A DNA stretch of 64,000 nt, from positions 18,918,479 to 18,982,478 of the forward strand of contig NC_135243.1 in NCBI RefSeq assembly GCF_947623445.1, read 5' to 3'. Shown here in pieces: positions 37,132 through 47,060 of the stretch (its first letter is position 1; every line of letters starts with the position of its first letter). The stretch is from Clavelina lepadiformis (lineage: Eukaryota; Chordata; Ascidiacea; Aplousobranchia; Clavelinidae). Below the pieces are notes generated by a model. It was not told the origin of the DNA, searched no databases, and was given only the letters and a program-made list of their open reading frames with translations. Made by a program: the position numbers and the translations under genes.

Positions 37132-37597
37132 CTTTTGCATCAGTTTTAGAAATGTAAATGTCATCACTATCACAAAAAAAAAGATGATCCTTTGAGAAAT
37201 GCTGCTTGATTTCATTACAAAAAGAAGAAAAGTCAGCTATCTTATCCAGGCCTTCAGTACGGAATCGTTCCTTTTCAGCTCTCGCCTCTGCTGAAGCAGT
37301 TCTAGGCCTAGTTCTGGGTGCTGAGGAGACCTGCTTTAAGCATGACTTTAAAACTCCAGGGAAAATGGACGGTGGTTGGCTTGGTCTTTTTCCACCTTTA
37401 ACTGAAATCCATTTACAGTCAAAATGATTAGCACAAGCATAGATCTGCTTAAGCTGTAGCAAACTAGAACGTTCATTTGGCATGGCATCAATCCAGCGGT
37501 TTCGTTCTACTTCATCAGTTGGAAATGATACCACTTTAGAGTACGGTTCCTCCCTGTAATTGCCTCGACAACCATATACATTACATTTCTTAGGCAT
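37043..37597 (-). CDS. P-element transposase, N-terminal THAP domain
   Basis: The minus-strand frame starts MPKKCNVYGCRGNY. It shows the C2CH THAP zinc-finger pattern (Cys5, Cys10, then ACANHF) and ends the domain with a PPSIFP motif corresponding to the AVPTIF box. THAP fingers bind transposon ends in P elements. The last about 30 codons of this open frame are probably not protein, because the homologous transposase sequence continues in the next frame. Confidence 0.85.
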   Translation of the reverse strand: MPKKCNVYGCRGNYREEPYSKVVSFPTDEVERNRWIDAMPNERSSLLQLKQIYACANHFDCKWISVKGGKRPSQPPSIFPGVLKSCLKQVSSAPRTRPRTASAEARAEKERFRTEGLDKIADFSSFCNEIKQHFSKDHLFFCDSDDIYISKTDAKGRSVIQFLHFQRVQSFNQQKSLYSCCRTS

Positions 37598-37956
37598 TGT
37601 GTGTTATTAACAGAGACCCCTGAAAAAACTTTGTTCCGATTATGAAATAGAAAAAAAGAAAAGTTGCTTTAAAAAATTACCCTACTCTATCGGCATTGCC
37701 ATAGCCTATAATTGGTTTCATCGTCACATGTGCTTATTTATCAGCTATTGAAGCAGTTAGAAAGCTTTAAAGTCACATATGCTTGTCTGCATGCCTTATT
37801 TTAAATATTTATACAGTTCTTTTCCAAAATTCAAAAGATTCGCGGCACACCTGAGAATCTGTGACGGCGCACTAGTATCTGTGATTGGGACCCAAGTTCC
37901 GTAACCCGAGAGTGCGAGTTACTAGTCCTTCTATTTAAGGTGTCTATGACCACGCC

Positions 37957-38267
37957 TGAAAATGGACTACAAGAAGAGTAAAGTTTGAGATTGGCAAAAT
38001 TAAAACAACATAAGATGTTTATAGATTGAAAGTTTGTAGGTTATTTACCACGGGAATAACCCAGCTTTGAGAGTCCCAAACATGAAAAGAGGAACTGATT
38101 TTCATTTTTTGACATTCTCACTTAGTCAGATTCTTGCTTTTTTACTAGTTCAAGTTTACCTTATTGCTTTATAAATTCCTTCATTTACAGAATTATTTAT
38201 TAGATACAATGTTTTAGCTTCTCATTTACCAAGTATAGTGTGGTGGAAAGTACACCGATACAGCAAT
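37957..38267 (+). promoter_or_regulatory. IRF-C proximal upstream region, conserved with IRF-D
   Basis: Closely matches 46770-47060. Conserved blocks include AAAATTAAAACAACATAAGATG, split as AAAATTAAAACAACATAAG plus ATG, TTACCACGGGAATAACCC and ACATTCTCACTTAGTCAG. TTCATTTACAG near 38190 could be a 5' UTR acceptor. The near identity marks it as the core promoter or 5' UTR of both genes. Confidence 0.5.
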
Positions 38268-41200
38268 ATGGATGAACAAGGTAAAAAGCTTAAACAATGG
38301 CTTGTTGATCACACCAATCAAAACCGTTTCCGATTGAGTTGGGATAATGAAGATAAAACAAGGATCAAGATACCATGGCCGAAAGTTGGTGATCCAAATT
38401 TTGAACAAAATTTAGAAGTTTGTGTGGTAAGACCAAGTAGAATAAAATTTCCTCATACTTTTGAATGATTAGCAGAGTGAAGTCTGAAAGTGAATGTATT
38501 TCAGTGTCTTTAGGTAGTGACCCAGGGTTGGAAGCCGTAAAGTGCAACGACCATAGCGGAAAGTGTGTATGATTGCAGAATTGCCCCATATCATAAGCAT
38601 TACCTTGACATTGACATTGGCATTGGCATGGCATAAACTTTGGCATTACATTTGTTGGTGCATTTATTGGGTGCTCTAAAGGCAAACTTTCCATTACGGT
38701 TCAATGGTAAAATTTTAGGTCACAAGGAGCCAATTTTCTTGGACAAATTGCTAAAAACTGCTTGTAATATCATGTTCTTTAGACATCCTCAGAAAAAAGA
38801 GCACTTATTTGCTTGAAATTCATCAAGAAATCATTCATTGTAACAGAAACACCATAGCCATTCACTTCATTAATGGGCTGTTATAGGATAGAAATGTTGA
38901 ACATTAATTTTTCGTTGTATAAGCTCATGTAAAAACTGTCATGATCCTGAAGTTTAAAACTGCTAATCTGGCAGGCCACATACAGTGTATAGAACTCTTT
39001 CAAGGGCTTAAAAACGATTCCAATTTTTTACAAAACTTAGGCCAAGTATTATGATGTGGCACTACTGCTTTTGCTACAGCACTGCATCAAAATTTTGTCT
39101 AGCCTAATCTCGTACAACACAATAACTCACTGGTATTCAAAATATTCAAAGTCTGCATTTGTGGTTACAGGCTTGGGCTAAGCATGGAGAAACATATACC
39201 GAACCAATGAGTACGGAAAAGTATAGTCAGATGAAAAAAAGGTTTGCAGATGTGTTGAGAAAATCAAGATATTTGGAGAAATTGGAAAAAATTAAGCGTC
39301 AGTCTGGTGACTTCGTAGTGTATGAGCTTTTATCAAGACCCAAAAGTAATGGTGAGACTTGTTCATCTGCTTTTATTTGCATTACGTTAAATTACGTGCT
39401 GTTATTTACTTTCTTGGTGCCAAGTGTCATATCTTATATTGCAGTGTTTCTTTAAGAATTTAGCATTCAAAAGTTTTCATATTTATTAAATTAGAAAGGT
39501 TAAATATTTAGCTCAACAGCAGCTTAACTCTAACCACTATATTCTATGTTGCAAATTATTTCAATTTGCATTTGAACTATGTGTTTAAAGGAAATTGAAA
39601 TCATTTTCTACATACTTTCTAAAAATGGACAAAATATGTTGATTGCCTAAAAGTAGAAGAAATTACTTTATCTTTTTTTTGTTATTGGCGAGTTTTTATT
39701 ATTGGCAAAATCGTTTTCAAAAAAATTTACCGGGAATGGATGTGACGTTACTGGTGTTGTTGGTGTTCAAGCATGGTTCAATCAATCATGTCAGATCAAT
39801 GGAAAGTTGCTGTTTCATGACTTGTTTTGACAAATTTATTGTGCATGTTGAACATTTTTTATGTCATTGCAATAATGGATGACTGAACAATTATATGATG
39901 TGTTTTTAATGAAACAAGTATTATCTGAATATGCGTTGTGTGACGTTAGCTCCAAGCCTAGCCCTCAGAAAATATATAAAGTTTTATTAAGCCTATTTGG
40001 CTTTTTGCTTTTCAATAATTTTTATTTTTATTTTGATCTTAAGGCCATTTCAAAACGAGATAATGCGTGGATTAAAAATACATGGCATTTATTTTAAAAA
40101 AGAAACTTTAGCTTACAATTCAAAACACTTTCTCACTCAACTGTTGGGTCTAGTAGTGCCGAACAACCTGACATAACAAATTGACTGAAAGAGGTGAAGT
40201 AGGTGAAGTAGCTGAAGTAGCTGAAGTAGCTAATGTAAAACGTGGTACTGCACGTCTTTTCGTTCACAGTCCTGCAACTTGACAATCAAGTTAACCTAAT
40301 TTTTGGTCATTTAGGCAATTTTTATCTTAAACAATGTTTTGTCACATTTGGTAAGATCTAAAAGTCTGCATTTATGAATATTACTGAAAAGCTGAAAAAG
40401 ATAAAGAAATTTTGTTTACATTTTCGGAATCAACGAATTTTTACCCTTTTTTGGAAAATAGATTAACTTCATGAACGCCTTAAGTTCCCATTTCATTAAT
40501 CAGAATTAACCTGCCTTTTAGTCATAATAAACCATATGTCAGTAAAACTAGGTGTTTTACTGTTTTCAAGATCCGGGAAAGATGAAAAACCAGAAACGCT
40601 CCCATCCACATTCCAGCGATCATCCGTCTTCAAATAATTCATTTAAAGCACCTTTAAGCAAAGTTCAGAACCCTACATTCCCTGAACATGAGGCATGTGG
40701 GGACACAAAAAAACAGGTGAATGTTTACTTCTGTATTTAGTTTACTTGTCCTGCATTGGATTTGAAATAAAGTGATCATTACTGGATATATCATACAACA
40801 CAGATTAAAATTTACTAGGGATGTGCTGAACACGAGCTTCACCAATTTTCAGTGTTCTCACCAACTTGTGGGAGCGCTTCACTCCCAGATTTATATAAAT
40901 GTTTGTTTTTTGTGCAAATAAAAAGAAAGTGCAATATGTTATTGTCAGAAATATTTTTTCAAAGAGAATTGAAGAATAATATATTGCCATGCGAAATTAT
41001 GCTGGCTTTGTTTGATACTTATCTTTGGTAACAATTGGTTTTTCTCTTGCAGTAAAAAAGACAAAAAAAGAAAAGTCCCTAATGAAAAAAGTGTGAAAAA
41101 AAAACCTTAGAGTGTGCAGAAAGTCATGCATATCACGCTCAATCTTTTAATTTGTTTTACTAACCTATGAATTACATGTGCGAGTATATACTATATACCA

Positions 41201-44200
41201 GTTTATGTTCTTGAAAGATCAATCTTATATTTTATGCCAGTAAAATTGTAATTGTAAAATTGTTTTCACTTCATGCAGCCATTTAAATGTACATGGACCA
41301 GGGAGGTATACTCCAGTCTGGATTGTGGGCGTAGCTTACATAATGACGACAATGACATTTTGTTCAAATGTAAACTTCTTTGTTTGTTTTATTATGATGT
41401 CATACGTTCTAGCTCAGTTCAAGTACTCAATAACATTAAAGAAAAAAGCACAAGTTCATGTATTTCTTAATATTCCACGTCTCTAAAAAAGCAATTACAA
41501 CTAAACAATAAATGAATTTTGCCTAAAGTATATTACCCAACAGGTTCGCTCTGTTTATGGAAACAATTAACAAACTTGGAATAGCACCAACATAATGATG
41601 TATTTGCAAATTGTATAAAATTGTGAGGCAGAGTAGTGTTGGAACATTTTTATGTTTGTGTATCTGTATTATCATCTTATTCAACAATTTAAAAATGTCA
41701 ATGATTTTATTGTGTAAGAACCAATCTTAAATTTACACTGGCACTTTAGATGGAGCGTGCCAATCAAGACTGTGTTCAACCACCTTTTGCAACTCATAAA
41801 ATCAATCAAAAAACTTTTGCCCAGCAGCTTCCGACTGGTGAACCACCAGAAATAGGTCAAAATCTTGGTAAGTTTTCCTATATCGGATTTAAGTTTCTGT
41901 TTATTTAGTTTATATTATTGCTGGAGTTTGTATTAGGGCCTTCAAACGGCTGGGAATTTCTGCAGCAATTAGCAGTGGTATAGTTGTAAAAATTATATTG
42001 TCGAAATGATATAGGGACATAAACTCAAGTTTTCATAAGAATTTGTACTAGTCTTAAACCTAAAAAAGTTCTTGCATCGGGACAAATTAAAGTTAAGAAA
42101 AATTGTCACTTGTTTCATGTACAATCGGTTGTTTGTTCTGCTGATTTTGATTTCCAAACTTGAGAAAATAAAAAACAAATAGAAGCTCCACTCAAAAGTT
42201 TTTAATATATCTGAGTGTAAATGTAGTTGCTTTGAAAAGTAAAATTATTTTTGCTACTTGTTTAATAGAGTATAATCAACTAACACTGATTTTCAAGTTT
42301 ATCTGAATCGAATAAATGTCATAACACTCAAGTCAGATATGTGGCATTATGTCATTTTCTTCTGATTATATGATAGGTGAAACTCCTATATTACCATTGA
42401 CCACTAGTCACTTTTAAAATAACTCATCATGTTATTATATAGATTTAATGTTTGTAATTGCAACTAAGCTTAGTGAAAAATTGGAGTTGGTACTTCATTA
42501 TAATCTAATTCAATAGTGATTTCCGTTGAAAGTGAAATGAAGAAAATTGCTTCACAAATAGTTGCAGAATGTTAGCTGCGTAATCATGATAAAGTTTTCC
42601 AAAGTTATTTCATTGTGATAATAAGATTTTAACTTTAAACTTGATTTTGGACTATGATTTCTGTTCTGAGCCAGTTTTTATTTAAGTCTTACCAGTTAGA
42701 GTGATCAGTATTAAATAGTAATGTAAGTATTCGCTGTATACTTGAAGCGAAGTTCATTCATTGTTGCTAGGTGTTCAAAGTAGGAAGCAGAAACGGCCTC
42801 ATCCATGTATAGATGATCATCCATCTCTGAACAATTCAATTGAAGCACCTCAATGCAAAATTGACAATTTTGAACCACTTAGGAATAGGAGAAGTGAATT
42901 TTTTGTAAGTATTGGCCACCTAATTGTATTTCTAGAGTTCATGCATTGCAGTATGGAGTTATGGAAAAATTCTTGTTAATGTTAATCTGCTATTACTTAA
43001 TATATTACGGCCTATTTGTGCTGCACATTACATTTCTTATTGCCTTGGTTATTGAAAATCAAGCATATATCACTACAGGGTCCTAATTTAAGTCACAACT
43101 TGGAGCCAATTAATTGGTTAAATTATTATGTTTTACTACATGTAATTTTTACTATATTTTCATTCTGAACAACGGTGTTGTACACATTAAAAACATTTGA
43201 AGAAATTTATTCAGACATACAGTTTCTATCTGCCCAATGGTCTTATCTTTGATGTTAAATGAGAACCGCAACCTATAAGTTCATTTAGTTCACTTAGAAC
43301 TAAGAAAAATAGCAGTATATAGATTTTAATTTAAGAAAAGATGACACTTACTCATCCTAGGATAGTTTTTCAGATAGCATAAAGAAATATTTTGTCAGTG
43401 ATCCCAGTATTTAAGGAATTTTACAGTCTATCAGGTTTGGTTAATTCTAGTATACAGCGTAAGTAGAAACTAGCCAGCAATTTATGGCCATTTATAATTA
43501 TTTTGGTGAAATAATAAAAAAGTTCTGCTGAAAATATTGCCATGTTAACTTTATTTCCCTCTATGTCTTCAGTTGGCCTATTTTGATTTAATTGCTATTT
43601 TATTTTTAGGCGACATCTCGACCAATTAACCCCCCCACATTGATAGAAAACTTGGATTTAGCCGATGACTTCAGTGGTTCACAGTCTTATCATCCAGCTC
43701 CGATTGAAGCAAACTTTCCCCAGTGTCACATTCTAGAACAACAGCAACAAGACCTCCTTTCTAGTTCAGTAAACTTTTATTAGAATTCAACAGTTTTGCT
43801 TCTTTAGAAAGTAAACCTAAGTGCGTTTGAATGCTTATTTGTCATTTTCACATTGCTGATTCCATTGGCAGCTAAAAACAATTACTGAAAACGTTTCAGC
43901 GGAACTTATTTGGAACAAGTTATCAATATATATACATAAACAGTGCAACATCTATTCATCAATCTTTTTTACCTTTTGAAATTCAACTTTGATCCAAAAA
44001 TAAAATTTCTTAATTGAATTTAAAGGCACAAGAAATGGAACTGGACTTGACGTTCCTATGATGTCACCACAAGAGGAAAATCTTGTTAACTGGAAATTGG
44101 ATTTTCTTGGTATAAAAACGAAATTTTTCATTTTACCAATTTCTCAAACATTTATAAAGCAATTTTTGTGGCACAAATTATGCAGCTTTAACTGTTTAAA

Positions 44201-45137
44201 TTAAGATATTTTCAGGGAATAGTGATTAATATATCGTCCAGCATTTGAATTTAAATGTTTTTATTTTGTTATGAGTAAACACTATAACTCTGTAACGGTA
44301 CAGCAAAGTTAAAACAGAATTTGACATTTTGTATGCGATTTGATTTTAGTATTAAATCATTCACTTGTAGAAAGATATTTTATTGCAGAAAAACACCCTG
44401 AAAAACTATCCCGTTACAAGATAAGCGTCCACTATAGGCAAATCAGCAGGGAAACCCTCGAACCAGTCATAGAGCAGAGCTTTGATAACTGGAAAGAACT
44501 TGACTTTTCTCATCCAGGACTCCGGCTGGTCTATGAAGATGCCAACATATCCTCCTGTTATCCATCTTTGAACACAACCAAAGAACAGAAGTATGTGTTA
44601 CCTGCTGCAAAGACCGTAGATCATGAAGTTTCTCTATGCCGAACTATGGTGGGGGATGTATTGAAGAATTTTGATGGTGGCATCTCCCTAATCGTGGATG
44701 ATAAACTCAATCTTTATGTAACAAGACACCCCCAAATTAGCACAGTTTTTTACTTTAAAAATCCTGTCAATAGTTGTAGCAGCAGCACTAAAGTTAATCA
44801 AGGAGAAACCGTTATTCTATTTTCTCTTGCTAATTACATCATTGAGTTGATTCAATGTAGATCAAAACAAAGTACTTCGAAACCAGTGAAAAGTATACCA
44901 ATATTTATCGGTAATAAGCCTAAAACCTTAGACTCAAACGCCTTTGTTCGAATTACAGTAGAGCATGTGTTTGCATCCATGTTAGAAGAAAGATTTGGAA
45001 GAAGTGATAGTCTTCCAGAACTAGCACTTAGCAATCCATTGTCCATTGGATCACATAATTCATCTAGCTTAAGTTCATCACTTCTGGAGGACGTTGAAGA
45101 AATTCTTTCTAACATGTTGGTTAAACAGAACCTTTAA
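38268..45137 (+). CDS. IRF-C: chimeric interferon regulatory factor-like transcription factor
   Basis: Eight exons: 38268-38426, 39171-39351, 40571-40716, 41750-41867, 42771-42904, 43610-43763, 44026-44109 and 44389-45137. They sum to 574 codons plus stop; the exon 6 donor (TCTA|GTTCAG) is weak and was chosen on phase. Exons 1-4 are almost the same as IRF-D: DNA-binding domain, basic linker KNQKRSHPHSSDHPSSNNSF, then the MERAN exon. Exons 5-8 match IRF-B: a second linker exon (RKQKRPHPCIDDHPSLNNSI), the IEAN exon, the NGTG exon and the IAD (VLKNFDGGI). The joint keeps phase 1, so the chimera reads through. The recognition helix is RFADVLRKS, without the canonical Arg-Cys. The tail SDSLPELALSNPLS resembles the IRF3/IRF5 activation motif and is followed by a Ser-rich stretch. 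The ATG was preferred to in-frame non-ATG starts upstream. Confidence 0.85.
40194..40231 (+). repeat. 9-bp tandem repeat in IRF-C intron 2
   Basis: Four copies of a GTGAAGTAG/CTGAAGTAG unit, followed by diverged sequence. Confidence 0.8.
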
Positions 45138-45272
45138 TGATACACTTTATGGAGGTCTCTCCACTTGGTTTGTTTAATGTTTATAGCCTATAACATCTGC
45201 TTTTCCTATTTTTTGGTGCTAGTGATTTAGTATTCAGCTGTTTTGAGCAAACTAAATAGGTAGACAGATGCA

Positions 45273-45278
45273 AATAAA
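45273..45278 (+). promoter_or_regulatory. IRF-C polyadenylation signal
   Basis: AATAAA 136 bp after the IRF-C stop, the first exact hexamer. Confidence 0.55.
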
Positions 45279-45344
45279 CTTGTATATTTTTGTTTATCGT
45301 TTTTGGATTTTTTTCAAATTTTACGTAAATATTTTGCGATGTAA

Positions 45345-45640
45345 GCAACTTATTTCGAATTCGGCGAGTTCATAATGCAATGTAGATAATATGTTTATAA
45401 AATAGGATGGCAATTCATTAGGTTATCTTAGTACAATGAGTTCAAAAGTGCAAGGTGGATAACATGTTTTCGGAACAGGTTGTCAATCAACTATTTTTCC
45501 ATTGGATAACAACTGTGTCGTGAACCGAGAATGAACTTATGGCAGGTATGACATCATGCAATAATAGAGCGGTAGATAGCAGATACATAATTATAACATC
45601 ACAACTTGGAAGACAATGGAAATCGCGTCTTCCACCCCCT
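45345..45640 (+). repeat. Start of IRF-C/IRF-D segmental duplication, copy 2
   Basis: Partner of 33310-33620. It begins at TTTCGAATTCGGC, shortly after the IRF-C 3' end, so the repeated unit starts right behind the preceding gene. Confidence 0.8.
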
Positions 45641-46670
45641 TAAAAAAATCGCCCCCCAACTTCATAAGTTATCACAATTAACCCTTAAAAGACAATATCG
45701 CCCCTGTTGAATAACCCTGGTTTTAACTTTAAAGAAAAGAATTTTAAAATAGCGCAAATCACCTATTTTAATTCATTTCTATTTCAGCCTAAGCCTAAAG
45801 ATCTTAAGTCACTGATTCTTGTGTTTCCTTGTCTGCGATGGTTGTTAGGAATACGTGACCGCCTCCATGAAAGCACTTTTACCGTGTTACGACATGTTTA
45901 ATTATGGTTTCCTCTATTTCTTTTGAAATTATTTAGCCTACTGCTTGTATATTAAAATTTTAACGTTGTGGACTACAATTATTCTACAGATTTCTTTTCT
46001 AGCCTTAGCGCTTTGGACAACTAACTCTTACGATTTTTTTCATAACAAACATTAACAAATAAACATATTTTCAGAAACCAACAGTGTTTTCAGCAAAATT
46101 TGGATACAGATCAAAACATATGTAGACTTGAGTTATTAACTAGAAATGTACTTTACGTTTCAAAAAGTTCCAAAGCTTTTCCGACTGCTGTCGGTTCCTA
46201 TATTTTTTTGTGTTTAGCTCTTATTTCACAAATCATTTGATGTGTGTTTCTTATTATGCCGCCATTGTCACACCCATATTAACAACATAACGATCATACA
46301 GTAAGATACAATGTATATTGCAAAAGTAGAGTACCACTAGTAGGTGGTTCGAATACTAGCTGATAATAACCAAATAAACATATGTACAGAAGTTGACTAA
46401 TTGACAAATATAATATATTTGATTACATCATCAAGTTCATGTAAAAGGACATTATACAAGTTTTATACCACCAATTTTTAAGGAGATAAAAATGTGCAGT
46501 AATAGTTGTTAGCCTATAGTATACTTTTAATTTTAATCACGCAACAAATCGTGATCATATGTATCATTTTAAAAATGAAATATGAACTAACATTCCAAAA
46601 AGCGAGTTTGAATATTCATTGAGTTTAGTTACAAAGCGGCCAACGAGAGCGCTTGGTTTAGGCGTTTGAC
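45641..46670. other. Intergenic, no gene seen
   Basis: AT-rich; no supported exon. Similarity with the IRF-C upstream region resumes near 46670. Confidence 0.35.
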
Positions 46671-47060
46671 AAGGTTTGCCTAACTTGTATCACTTTCGTT
46701 TGTGAAAGGAAAAGCGTAGTACAATGCATTGTTACGAGAAGTGGACTGTTCCTCTGTACAGTACGAGAAGTGTAAAATGTGCATAAGCAAAATTAAAACA
46801 ACATAAGATGTCGATAGGTGTAAATTTTGTTTGATATTTACCACGGGAATAACCCAGCTTTGAGAGTCCCAAATGTGAAAAGAGGAACTGATTTTAATTT
46901 TTTGACATTCTCACTTAGTCAGATTCTTGCTTTTTTACTAGTTCAAGTTTACCTTATTGCTTTATAAATTCCTTCATTTACAGAATTCGTTATCAGACAC
47001 ATTGTTTTGGCTTCTCATTTACCAACTTCATTGTGGTGGAAAGTACACCGATACAGCAAT
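46671..47060 (+). promoter_or_regulatory. IRF-D upstream region, uninterrupted counterpart of the P-element site
   Basis: Aligns with both sides of the P element upstream of IRF-C (35110-35179 and 37949-38267) without the insertion. It contains the ISRE-like GTGAAAGGAAAAG at 46702-46714. The last about 200 bp are nearly identical to the IRF-C upstream sequence. Confidence 0.55.

Larger units (their letters stand above)
35180..37948 (-). mobile_element. P element (THAP-type DNA transposon) with TIRs and 8-bp TSD
   Basis: A 2769-bp element. Left and right ends are inverted copies: CATAGACACCTTAAATAGAA outermost, then a second matching block GGAACTTGGGTCCCA further in. Flanks are ACCACGCC at 35172-35179 and 37949-37956, the 8-bp duplication known for P elements. 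It carries THAP and transposase frames on the minus strand. A 43-bp subterminal tandem repeat lies at 35530-35629. The equivalent position upstream of IRF-D has no insertion. The ends are well preserved, so the insertion looks fairly young. Confidence 0.92.

Noticed and set aside
38238-38267. Upstream in-frame extensions of IRF-C and IRF-D using GTG or TTG starts
   Set aside because: Non-ATG starts are not needed; the MDEQGKK ATG aligns with the starts of the paralogues.
41050-41110. Possible exon after the TTGCAG acceptor in IRF-C intron 3 (and its IRF-D counterpart near 48889)
   Set aside because: Entry in the required phase 0 gives an immediate TAA, and exon 3 to exon 4 already joins in phase.
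44852-45115. Minus-strand ORF over the IRF-C last exon
   Set aside because: Antisense shadow of the IAD coding exon.
46335-46360. tRNA B-box-like GGTTCGAATAC
   Set aside because: No A box, no cloverleaf and no terminator at suitable spacing.
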